From positions 1-64,000 of the forward strand of contig NZ_QSUU01000006.1 in the NCBI RefSeq assembly GCF_003439125.1: DNA of 64,000 bases, given 5' to 3'. Origin of the DNA: Collinsella sp. OM04-5 (GTDB taxonomy: Bacteria > Actinomycetota > Coriobacteriia > Coriobacteriales > Coriobacteriaceae). This document shows positions 55,042-63,199 of this stretch, one piece after another. A program made the translations under genes and the position numbers. The notes below the pieces were generated by a model. The model did not search any database and was not told the DNA's origin. It worked only from the letters and a program-made list of their open reading frames with translations. Within the stretch, counting starts at the first letter, position 1; every line of letters starts with the position of its first letter.

Positions 55042-56079
55042 CTAACCCCGTATGTCCCTAACAGTCGAGCGTTCGACCAGCGTACTCGGCACATGAATCG
55101 CCTCGATAGACGAGCTCTCTCCAATCGCCGCCTCAAACGCAAGCTTACCGACACCGCGCAAATCAAATCGCAGCGTCGTCAGTCGATTGTGAGGAACAAG
55201 TCCCTCGAGTGCGTCGTCGATACCAACCACGCTCACGTCGTCGGGCACGGACAGGCCCGCGTTCTCGAGCGCGGCGATAACGCCCAGCGCCATCTGGTCA
55301 TTTGCCGCAAGCACGGCAGTCGGCGCCTGCGACCCGCCGGCAAGCACCTCGGCCGCAATCCGCTCGCCCATGGCGTACCCACTGTCCGCACTCCAATCGC
55401 CACGCAGCATCGGAGCGGCATCGACATGAGCACGACCCAGCGTATCGCGCCAACCGGCCTCACGAAAACGCGAGGAAATCGAGTTTTCCGGACCCGCCAC
55501 AAACCGCATATTCGAGTGACCATGTTCCAGCAGATAATTGGTCAACAGCTCGCACGAACCATACTGGTCGGAGTCGATCGTCGTGCAGCGCGGATGCGCA
55601 TACATGGACAGGATGACCGTTCGCACTCCCGGCTGGGGAACAAACTCCTCAAAATCGGGAGCCATGCGGTTCATGTTGAGAATCATGCCGTCGACGGGTC
55701 GCTCGACCATGCGGCGCGAGGCATCGGCAAGTGCATAGGGCTTGTCGCCGCCCATCTCGATCATAGTGACGGCAAAATCGTGCTCGCGCGCCGCTTGCAT
55801 GATACCCTCGAGCGTCGCCAGGTTACCGACACGTGTGATGTTGTACATGCACAGGCCAATAGAACGATACGACCCGCCGCGCAACGCCGCTCCAGCAAAA
55901 TTGGGACGAAAGCCCAGCTCTTCCATGGCGGCCAGCACACGCTTGCGCGTCTTTTCCGTCACGTTGGGCATACCGTTGACCACGCGAGACACAGTCTGGC
56001 GGCTCACGCCAGCGAGCGCCGCAACCTCTGCCGCGCTCGCCGAACGACCATTCCTTGTCTGCTGATCCATGCCTTCCAC
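55042..56079 (-). CDS. LacI family repressor of cassette L2
   Basis: About 345 residues: helix-turn-helix ASAAEVAALAGVSRQTVSRV with recognition residues Arg-Gln, hinge FAGAALRGGS, and a ligand domain with TIDSDQYGSCELLTNYLL and VSVVGIDDALEG. Divergent from the GH1-IICB pair, with three operators of half-site GTGCTCATT between. The start is uncertain: the ATG at 56070 has its purine stretch too close, so the GTG at 56079 is chosen; the ATG at 56127 lacks a site and nearly touches an operator. Confidence 0.87.
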   Translation of the reverse strand: MEGMDQQTRNGRSASAAEVAALAGVSRQTVSRVVNGMPNVTEKTRKRVLAAMEELGFRPNFAGAALRGGSYRSIGLCMYNITRVGNLATLEGIMQAAREHDFAVTMIEMGGDKPYALADASRRMVERPVDGMILNMNRMAPDFEEFVPQPGVRTVILSMYAHPRCTTIDSDQYGSCELLTNYLLEHGHSNMRFVAGPENSISSRFREAGWRDTLGRAHVDAAPMLRGDWSADSGYAMGERIAAEVLAGGSQAPTAVLAANDQMALGVIAALENAGLSVPDDVSVVGIDDALEGLVPHNRLTTLRFDLRGVGKLAFEAAIGESSSIEAIHVPSTLVERSTVRDIRG

Positions 56080-56129
56080 GCTAACCTGCTTCCCAACTAT
56101 TCCCCGCGCCCATGGCGCATCGTACATAC

Positions 56130-56149
56130 ATTGATAACGTGCTCATGAT
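56130..56149. promoter_or_regulatory. cassette L2 operator, repressor side
   Basis: ATTGATAACGTGCTCATGAT, half-site GTGCTCAT, about 50 bases before the repressor start. Confidence 0.7.
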
Positions 56150-56261
56150 ACCCGAGCCATATACCACAACATGAAAACTTCTGTCAATCAAAACCGCTTA
56201 CCGAACAAATACAACCGTTCGCGGCTGTTTGAAGTTGTTTTGTTTCTATACATCCCAGCCG

Positions 56262-56303
56262 GATGTTAACGTGCTCATTGTCAAATGTTCACGTGCTCAT
56301 TTT
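56262..56303. promoter_or_regulatory. tandem cassette L2 operators, GH1 side
   Basis: GATGTTAACGTGCTCATTG (56262-56280) and AAATGTTCACGTGCTCATTT (56283-56302) are direct repeats 20-21 bases apart, about 110-150 bases before the GH1 start. Confidence 0.75.
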
Positions 56304-56414
56304 GGTTCTAATCATTTTAAGATAGTGTTTATCGGGCTTTTTCACCGCTGAACGCTAACCAGGGAGCCTCCTGAGCGCAAACGCACAATATCGAACAGCG
56401 AGACGAGAGGGTGT

Positions 56415-57863
56415 ATGCATATGTCTTTGCTAAACCGCGTACAGCAGCTGCCGAAGGGCTTTGTTTGGGGCGCCGCAACCGCCGCGTACCAAACGGAAGG
56501 TTCCACGAAGGTGGCAGGCAAGGGTAAGACCATGTGGGACGATTACCTTGTCGCCCAGGGTCGCTTTTTGCCCGACCCGGCCAGTGATTTCTACAACCGC
56601 TACGAGGAGGATATCCGCCTTTCTGCCGAGCATGGACTCAACGCCATTCGTGTGTCCATCGCCTGGACCCGCATCTTCCCCAACGGCGACGATGCCGAAC
56701 CCCTCGCCGAGGGCGTTAAGCACTACCACGAGCTGTTCGCCTGCTGCAAAAAGTATGGCGTCGAGCCCTATGTGTCCCTGCATCACTTTGACTCCCCCGC
56801 CGCCCTGTTCAACCAGGGCGACTGGCTCAACCGCAAGACCGTCGACGCCTATGTGCGCTATGCCGAGTTCTGCTTCCGCGAGTTCCGCGAGGTCAAGAAT
56901 TGGTTCACCATCAACGAGCTCATCAGCCTCTCGCACTCCCAATACATCCAAGGCAACTTCCCGCCCAACCATCACTTTGATGTGACGAACGGCATCCAGA
57001 GCCAGCACAACGAGCTCGTTGCCCACGCCCGCGCCGTCAACCTGTATAAGGATCTTGACGAGACCGAGCACCTGGGCGGACGCATTGGCATGGTCAACGT
57101 CCTGACGCCGGCATATCCTGCCACCGACTCGCCCGCCGACCAGCACGCCGCCGACCTGTACAACGCCTTCTACACCGACTTCATCATGGACGGCGCCTTC
57201 CTGGGTCACTACTCCGCGCGCACCCTCTCACTCATCAACGAGATTCTGCGTGCCAACAACGCCACACTTACGGTTGAGGACAGCGACATGGAGGAGCTCG
57301 CCAAGGCGGCGCCCCGCAACGATATGTTCGGCCTCAACTACTATCAGTCGGCGTTTATCGCCGCCTACGATGGCGAGTCAACCAACAGCTTTAACGGCAC
57401 CGGAGACAAGGGCACCTCGTGCTTTAAGTTTAAGGGCGTCGGGCAGCAGGTCGATATGCCGGGTATCCCCACCACCGACTGGGATTGGCTCATCTACCCG
57501 CAAGGCCTCTACGACACGCTCAAGCACATCAGCGCCACCTATCCCAACCTCCCCGTCATCTATATCACCGAAAACGGCCTGGGCCACAAGGACCCCGAGC
57601 CCGACGCAAACGGCATCGTCGCCGATCCCGAGCGCATCGACTTTGTCGACCAGCACATGGAGAAGGTGCTCCAGGCGCGCGCCGAGGGCGTCGACGTCCA
57701 GGGCTACTTTATCTGGAGCCTGCAGGACCAGTTCTCGTGGGCCAATGGCTATAACAAGCGCTACGGCCTGTTCTACATCGACTTCGACACGCAAAAACGC
57801 TACATCAAGCAGTCGGCACTCTGGTACAAGGAGCTCGCCGACACTATGGCGGACGCGCAGTAG
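56415..57863 (+). CDS. GH1 6-phospho-beta-galactosidase-like enzyme, cassette L2
   Basis: A 482-residue GH1 enzyme with the acid/base Glu in WFTINELISL, the nucleophile in IYITENGLGH and the phosphate-site segment QFSWANGYNKRYGLF, again with Trp after Ser. Cassette L1's enzyme is clearly related but the aglycone-side loops differ (for example EDIRLSAEHGLNAIRV and NFPPNHHFDV), so a different beta-galactoside or related phosphoglycoside is likely. GAGAGGG precedes the start; the ATG at 56421 is the alternative. It precedes its permease gene, the reverse of cassettes L1 and L3. Confidence 0.85.
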   Translation: MHMSLLNRVQQLPKGFVWGAATAAYQTEGSTKVAGKGKTMWDDYLVAQGRFLPDPASDFYNRYEEDIRLSAEHGLNAIRVSIAWTRIFPNGDDAEPLAEGVKHYHELFACCKKYGVEPYVSLHHFDSPAALFNQGDWLNRKTVDAYVRYAEFCFREFREVKNWFTINELISLSHSQYIQGNFPPNHHFDVTNGIQSQHNELVAHARAVNLYKDLDETEHLGGRIGMVNVLTPAYPATDSPADQHAADLYNAFYTDFIMDGAFLGHYSARTLSLINEILRANNATLTVEDSDMEELAKAAPRNDMFGLNYYQSAFIAAYDGESTNSFNGTGDKGTSCFKFKGVGQQVDMPGIPTTDWDWLIYPQGLYDTLKHISATYPNLPVIYITENGLGHKDPEPDANGIVADPERIDFVDQHMEKVLQARAEGVDVQGYFIWSLQDQFSWANGYNKRYGLFYIDFDTQKRYIKQSALWYKELADTMADAQ

Positions 57864-57890
57864 CGCATCGCCTCGCTTTCCCCCCGAGAA

Positions 57891-57927
57891 GGGAGCGGCC
57901 CTATGCGATACAAACCCAGCCGCTCCC
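57891..57927 (+). promoter_or_regulatory. intercistronic hairpin in cassette L2
   Basis: GGGAGCGGC pairs with GCCGCTCCC around a 19-base loop between the GH1 and IICB genes; no strong T-run follows. Confidence 0.65.
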
Positions 57928-58040
57928 CTCTCTCCCCCTGGGACCGGCCCCGCCTGCACCCGGGCTTTTAGCAAGCGGGAGACCATATAGGTTTTCAACG
58001 TCCATGCCATTAAGATTTCATGCAAAGAGGAGCGTGAACT

Positions 58041-59801
58041 ATGGAATCGATCGTTAAGTTCTTGGAGAAAGGTCAGCCGTACTTCGACAAGGTCTCTAAG
58101 AACATCTACCTTCAGGCCATTAAAGACGGCTTTTTGGCAGCAATGCCCATTATCCTGTCTTCTTCTGTCTTCCTGCTTATTTCGACCCTGCCGGGCGTTG
58201 TCGCCACGGTCGGCGGCTTTACGCTGCCCGACTGGTGGAACGTCGACGTCGTGAACTTCTGCAACAAGGTTTACAACTTCACGATGGGCGTCGTGGGCAT
58301 CATGGTCGCCGGCACCACCGCAAGCGCGCTGACCGGCTCCAAGAACCGCCGCATGCCTGCCGGCAAGACCATCAACGCCACGAGCACCATGGTCGCCGCC
58401 ATGTGCGCTATGCTCATCTTGGCCGTTACCCAGACGAGTGCCAAGATCGACGGCGCCGATGTCTCGGTGTTCTTTACCGACAACATGGGCACCAAGGGCC
58501 TGCTGAGCTCCTTTGTCGCCGCATTTGCCACGGTCAACATCTATGCCTTCTGCATTAAGCGAGACATCACCATCAAGCTGCCCAAAGAAGTCCCCGGCGC
58601 CATCGCCCAGAACTTCCGCGACATCTTCGCCTTCAGCTTCTCCATCCTGTTTGTCGCCGTCATCGACGTTATCTGCCGCACCTGCTTGGCCGTCCCGTTT
58701 GCCAACGTCATCTCCACGCTGGTGAGCCCGCTGTTCGCCGCTGCCGATTCCTACGCCGGCCTCGCCCTCATCTGGTTCATGATCCCGCTGTTCTGGTTCA
58801 TGGGCATCCACGGCCCCTCGGTCGTTAAGCCTGCCCTCAACGCCGCGCTGTTTGGCAACATCACCACCAACCTCGCCACGCTGCAGGCCGGCGGTCACCC
58901 CGCCCTCGCCCTGACCGAAAACTTCGGTAACTACATCGGCGAACTCGGCGGCACCGGCGCCACGTTCATTGTCCCGATCATCTTCCTGCTCTTTATGCGC
59001 TCCAAGCAGCTCAAGGCCGTCGGCAAAGCCTCTGTCGTGCCCGTGATGTTCGCCGTCAACGAGCCGCTGCTGTTCGCCGCGCCCATCATCCTCAACCCGT
59101 ACTTCCTGATCCCGTTCCTGTTTGCCCCCGTGGCCAACGTCCTCATTGGTAAGTTCTTCATCGACTTTTTGGGCATGAACGGCTTTATCTATGCCATGCC
59201 GTGGGCACTCCCCGGACCGATCGGCACCTTCATCGACACCAACTTCCAGCCGATCTCTCTGGTCCTGGTTGTCGTCCTGCTGGTCGTTGACTTCTTGATC
59301 TACTACCCGTTCTGCAAGGCCTACGACAACGTCCTGTGCAAGCAGGAGGCCGAGACCCTGGCCGAAGAAGAGGCCGAGGAGACCAAGGCCGTCAAGACCG
59401 CTGCCGCCCCCGCCGTTGAGGCTCCTGTTGTCGAGACCGCTTCTGCCACTGAGGCCTCTGCAGCTCCGTCCGCCCTTAAGGGCAAGGATCTGAGGGTTCT
59501 GGTTCTGTGCGCTGGCGCCGGTACCTCTGCACTGCTCGCCAACGCGCTTAAGGAAGGCGCCGACGAGCTGGGCATCGACATTACCGCCAACGCCGGTGCC
59601 TACGGCAGCCACTACGCCATCATGGACCAGTACAACGTCATCGTCCTGGCTCCGCAGGTTCGCACCTATTACAACGAGATGAAGGCCGACACCGACCGCC
59701 TGGGCATCACGCTGCTGTCGCCCAAGGGCAAACAGTACATCGACCTCACTAAGGATCCCAAGGGTGCCGTCGCCTGGATCGAGGAAAACCTCGAGGCATA
59801 A
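58041..59801 (+). CDS. PTS lactose-type EIICB, cassette L2
   Basis: A 586-residue permease with the same domain plan as in L1. EIIC has GIHGPSVVKPALNA and FAVNEPLLFAAPIILNP, the linker is Ala/Glu/Val-rich (about residues 435-475), and EIIB carries the phosphocysteine in VLVLCAGAGTSALLANAL. The start follows AAAGAGGAG. It shares a longer stretch of identity with L3 than with L1 (for example KEVPGAIAQNFRDI), which suggests L2 and L3 arose from the more recent duplication. Confidence 0.9.
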   Translation: MESIVKFLEKGQPYFDKVSKNIYLQAIKDGFLAAMPIILSSSVFLLISTLPGVVATVGGFTLPDWWNVDVVNFCNKVYNFTMGVVGIMVAGTTASALTGSKNRRMPAGKTINATSTMVAAMCAMLILAVTQTSAKIDGADVSVFFTDNMGTKGLLSSFVAAFATVNIYAFCIKRDITIKLPKEVPGAIAQNFRDIFAFSFSILFVAVIDVICRTCLAVPFANVISTLVSPLFAAADSYAGLALIWFMIPLFWFMGIHGPSVVKPALNAALFGNITTNLATLQAGGHPALALTENFGNYIGELGGTGATFIVPIIFLLFMRSKQLKAVGKASVVPVMFAVNEPLLFAAPIILNPYFLIPFLFAPVANVLIGKFFIDFLGMNGFIYAMPWALPGPIGTFIDTNFQPISLVLVVVLLVVDFLIYYPFCKAYDNVLCKQEAETLAEEEAEETKAVKTAAAPAVEAPVVETASATEASAAPSALKGKDLRVLVLCAGAGTSALLANALKEGADELGIDITANAGAYGSHYAIMDQYNVIVLAPQVRTYYNEMKADTDRLGITLLSPKGKQYIDLTKDPKGAVAWIEENLEA

Positions 59802-59834
59802 GACGCTGACACCACCTGCCGCTTGCAGACAATA

Positions 59835-59874
59835 AATGGCCCGTGCATCGATGTGTGATGCGCGGGCCATTTTG
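59835..59874 (+). terminator. terminator of cassette L2
   Basis: AATGGCCCG, one mismatch, GCATC pairs with GATGC, CGGGCCATT around a short loop; TTTGTTT follows. Confidence 0.82.
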
Positions 59875-59896
59875 TTTAGACCGCACCCGTCCTCCT

Positions 59897-60040
59897 GTTC
59901 ATCTCAATCTGTAACATCTAGCCGAGTTTTTCGGTCCTAGCTGTTACAGATCGAAATGAACGCACAGGCCAAGCCGAAAATCTCAATCTGTAACATGTAG
60001 ACCACTTTTGACCGTCTAGTTGTTACAGATCGAGACAAAC
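59897..60040. repeat. second pair of palindromic repeats (family E)
   Basis: Unit 3 (59897-59961) begins GTTCATCTCAATCTGTAACA and unit 4 (59979-60040) ends TGTTACAGATCGAGACAAAC. Like the first pair, it lies between the 3' ends of an IICB/GH1 operon and a convergent LacI gene. Unit 3 is closest to unit 1 and unit 4 to unit 2, so the pair was duplicated or moved as a block. Confidence 0.7.
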
Positions 60041-60058
60041 GGAATAGGCCGAGCACGT

Positions 60059-61060
60059 CTACGCCCGCAAGTCCTTTACGCTGGAACGCTCGACCAACAC
60101 GCCCGAGACGAGCGTACGGCTTCTGGAGCTCGGAGCTTCCAGACCCGCGACGACCTCGTTGAGCGCACGGACGCCCAGCTCGCGGTGGCGAAACTTCACC
60201 GACGTCAGAATCGAGTTGGGAATCGTCTTATAGAGCTCATCGTCGAAGCCGATCACGGACACATCATTGGGCACACTGAGCCCTTTGTCACGTAGAGCCA
60301 TCATCACGCCGTTTGCCATGCAGTCGTTAGCAGCGAGGACCGCCGTGCAATCGGGCTTATCGGCAAGCACAAGGCCCGCGGCATAGCCACTATCCGCATT
60401 CCAATCGCCTTGCAGAGGCTCGGGCGGCTCAATGCCACGCGCCTCGAGTGCCGCACGCCAACCTTTCATACGGCACTGGCTCGACAACGACTCTTTCTTA
60501 CCAGAGACGAAGTACACGTTTTTATGCCCGTGGTTCAAGAAGTACTCGCACGCCATGCGCGCGCCGCCCTCTTGGTCGTCACTGACGGTGGAGCAGGTAG
60601 GATGTTCCATCGGTGTGATAATCACCGTCTTGAGGTCTTTCGGTGCCTCAAAAGTATCAAAGTCATCGACCATCTGACGCAGGTTGAAGATCATGCCATC
60701 AACAGGCAGCTGCGACATCCTACGCGCCGCTTCGGCAAGGGTCATCTTCTCCCCCGCCCGCTTTTTGATCATCGTGAGCGCAAAGCCGCGTTCTTCGGCG
60801 GCATCTGCGATACCGTCAATCATGTCCACGGCACCGCCCGACAAGTGGAACAGCACCACGCCAATGCACCCGTAACGGCCCAACTTGAGCGAACGCGCGG
60901 CAAAGTTGGTTCGAAACCCGAGCGCCTCCATTGCGGAATGAACCTTATCGCGTGTCGACTCTCGCACGCTATCGGGCTCGTTGATCACACGCGAAACCGT
61001 CTTGAGAGAAACACCCGCAGCAATCGCCACATCGTTCATTGAGACATTTTTCTTGTCCAT
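60059..61060 (-). CDS. LacI family repressor of cassette L3
   Basis: A 333-residue repressor with helix-turn-helix VSMNDVAIAAGVSLKTVSRV and recognition residues Leu-Lys, hinge FAARSLKLGR, and a ligand domain with TVSDDQEGGARMACEYFL and VSVIGFDDELYK. Divergent from a IICB gene; two operators of half-site GTTGTCATT lie between, one a perfect 22-base palindrome. The ATG at 61060 is used; a GTG at 61069 closer to GGAGAAG is possible. The 26-residue upstream extension of the frame is not family-like. Confidence 0.88.
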   Translation of the reverse strand: MDKKNVSMNDVAIAAGVSLKTVSRVINEPDSVRESTRDKVHSAMEALGFRTNFAARSLKLGRYGCIGVVLFHLSGGAVDMIDGIADAAEERGFALTMIKKRAGEKMTLAEAARRMSQLPVDGMIFNLRQMVDDFDTFEAPKDLKTVIITPMEHPTCSTVSDDQEGGARMACEYFLNHGHKNVYFVSGKKESLSSQCRMKGWRAALEARGIEPPEPLQGDWNADSGYAAGLVLADKPDCTAVLAANDCMANGVMMALRDKGLSVPNDVSVIGFDDELYKTIPNSILTSVKFRHRELGVRALNEVVAGLEAPSSRSRTLVSGVLVERSSVKDLRA

Positions 61061-61200
61061 CGTTGCCACTACTTCTCCAGTCGGTTTTGCATCGCTTGCT
61101 TTTTGCGTTCTAGCATACACTACCTGCCCGACTGACAAATCAACCGTTTACCGGACAATATCGACCGCTCACCCGTATATCCTTGTTGCTCTTCCAAAAA

Positions 61201-61242
61201 TGTCTTACGTTGTCATTAACGAAATGACAACGTTGTCATTTC
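61201..61242. promoter_or_regulatory. cassette L3 operators
   Basis: TGTCTTACGTTGTCATTA (61201-61218) and a perfect 22-base palindrome (61221-61242) with half GAAATGACAAC stand as direct repeats about 20 bases apart, some 100-140 bases before the IICB start codon. Confidence 0.78.
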
Positions 61243-61344
61243 GCAATGCCTTCCTTAAGCAGGAAGGTTTCCGGGCAGTCCTGACCATCCATCGACGACC
61301 AGTTCCATCCACATGCATCGCGCATCAAGTAGCAAAGGAGCTCT

Positions 61345-63123
61345 ATGGACGCCATCGTAAAGATGCTCGAAAAGCATCAACCGTTCTTCGAGAAGATCTC
61401 GAGAAACATCTACCTCCAGGCCATCAAAGACGGATTCCTTGGGTGCATGCCCATCGTCCTTACCTCTTCGATCTTTCTGCTGATCGCCACCCTTCCCGGC
61501 GTAGTTGGAATCACGTTGCCCCAGCCGCTCATCGACTGGTGCAACAAGCTGTACAACTTCACCATGGGCGTCATGGGCATCATGGTTGCCGGCACCACCG
61601 CCAAGAACTTTACGGCTTCCATGAACCGTCGCATGCCCGCCGGCAAGGTGCTCAACGACGGCTCCACCATGGTTGCCGCCCAGTGCAGCATGCTGCTGCT
61701 CGCTGTTACGCAGTTCACCACCAAGTTCAACGGCTCCGAGCTTTCGGTCTTCGATTGCACCAGCATGGGTACGCGCGGTCTGTTCTCGGCCTATATCGCC
61801 GCGTTCATTACCGTGTGGGTCTATAAGTTCTGCGTCTCGCGCGATCTGACCATTAAGCTGCCCAAGGAGGTTCCGGGCGCCATCGCACAGAACTTCCGCG
61901 ACATCATCCCCTTCGGTGGCGCTGTCATCATTTGCGGCATCATCGATGTGGTTGTGCGCAACCTCATGGGCGTTCCGTTCTCCGAGCTGCTTATCAAACT
62001 GCTCTCCCCGCTCTTCACTGCGGCAGAGACCTACCCCGGACTCATCCTTATTCAGGCAGCCACCGCGTTCTTCTGGTTCATCGGTGTCCACGGCCCTTCG
62101 ATTGTCCAGCCGGGCATCGACCCCATCCGTCTTGCCAACCAGGCCGAGAACCTGCAGGTTCTGCTGGCCGGTGGCCACCCCGCCCACTCCCTCACCTTTA
62201 ACATGTCGCTCGTGGGTGAGTTCGGCGGCACCGGCGCCACGTTCATCGTTCCGCTTCTGCTGATTCTCTTTATGAAGTCCAAGCAGCTCAAAGCCGTCGG
62301 TAAGGCCTCGATTGTTCCTGTTGCCTTCGCCGTCAACGAACCGCTGCTCTTTGGCGCGCCCATGATCCTCAACCCCTACATGCTCATCCCCTTTGTTGCC
62401 GCCGGCTGCGTCAACGTAAGTGTTGCCAAGTTCTTTATCGACAACGTGGGCATGAACGGCTTCTCCTTCGTGGTGCCTTGGGCTACCCCTGCCCCCATCG
62501 GCATCTTCATCACCACGAACTTCCAGCTTATCGCCCTGGTATTTGTCGCGATCATCATCTTGCTGGACGCCATCATCTACCTGCCGTTCTTGAAGGCATA
62601 CGATAAGCTGCTCTGCGACCAGGAAGCCGAGCGCGCCGCCGAGCTGGGTCTCGAGTCCGATGGTGCTGCCACCATCGCCGCCAGCACCTCTGCGCCCGCT
62701 GTCGAGCAGGCCACCGCTGCCGTCGAGCCGACCGCCGCTGCCGCTGACAGCAAGCCTGTCGCCGATCAGCCCGAGCCCGCTGCCGATGCATCCGCTAAGA
62801 AGGATGTCGACGGTCTGAAGGTCCTCGTCCTGTGCGCCGGCGCCGGCACCTCTGCCATGCTTGCCAACGCCATCAAGGAAGGTGCCGCGCAGACCGGAGA
62901 GAACATCGCTTCCTCCGCAGGCGCCTATGGCCAGCACACTGCCATCATGGATCAGTACGACGTTATCGTGCTTGCCCCGCAGGTCCGTAGCTACTACAAC
63001 GACATGAAGGCCGACACCGATCGCCTGGGCATTAAGCTGCTCGCCCCGCGCGGTAAGGAATATATCGACCTTACTCGCGACCCCGCTGGCGCCATCAAGT
63101 GGCTCCGCGAGAACCTCGACTAG
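61345..63123 (+). CDS. PTS lactose-type EIICB, cassette L3
   Basis: A 592-residue permease. EIIC has GVHGPSIVQPGIDPIRLA and FAVNEPLLFGAPMILNP, the linker (about residues 435-485) is very rich in Ala, Pro and Glu, and EIIB holds the phosphocysteine in VLVLCAGAGTSAMLANAI. AAGGAG precedes the ATG. It depends on an external EIIA, presumably LacF. The GH1 gene follows 76 bases later. Confidence 0.9.
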   Translation: MDAIVKMLEKHQPFFEKISRNIYLQAIKDGFLGCMPIVLTSSIFLLIATLPGVVGITLPQPLIDWCNKLYNFTMGVMGIMVAGTTAKNFTASMNRRMPAGKVLNDGSTMVAAQCSMLLLAVTQFTTKFNGSELSVFDCTSMGTRGLFSAYIAAFITVWVYKFCVSRDLTIKLPKEVPGAIAQNFRDIIPFGGAVIICGIIDVVVRNLMGVPFSELLIKLLSPLFTAAETYPGLILIQAATAFFWFIGVHGPSIVQPGIDPIRLANQAENLQVLLAGGHPAHSLTFNMSLVGEFGGTGATFIVPLLLILFMKSKQLKAVGKASIVPVAFAVNEPLLFGAPMILNPYMLIPFVAAGCVNVSVAKFFIDNVGMNGFSFVVPWATPAPIGIFITTNFQLIALVFVAIIILLDAIIYLPFLKAYDKLLCDQEAERAAELGLESDGAATIAASTSAPAVEQATAAVEPTAAAADSKPVADQPEPAADASAKKDVDGLKVLVLCAGAGTSAMLANAIKEGAAQTGENIASSAGAYGQHTAIMDQYDVIVLAPQVRSYYNDMKADTDRLGIKLLAPRGKEYIDLTRDPAGAIKWLRENLD

Positions 63124-63138
63124 GTTCCTCCCTCTGTT

Positions 63139-63165
63139 GGTGCCCGGATCCCCAGTTCGGGCACC
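63139..63165 (+). promoter_or_regulatory. intercistronic hairpin in cassette L3
   Basis: GGTGCCCG pairs with CGGGCACC around 11 bases between IICB and GH1, in the same place as the hairpin of cassette L1 but with a different sequence. Confidence 0.65.
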
Positions 63166-63199
63166 TCTCCCTATTCGAATCCCACAGAAAGGATGACTC

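Noticed and set aside
57378-59870. 830-codon open frame on the minus strand across the L2 GH1 and IICB genes
   Set aside because: Spans two real genes and their spacer on the other strand, with a low-complexity His/Gly/Asp product; a product of codon bias. The same applies to minus-strand frames at 51424-53256 and 61255-63249.
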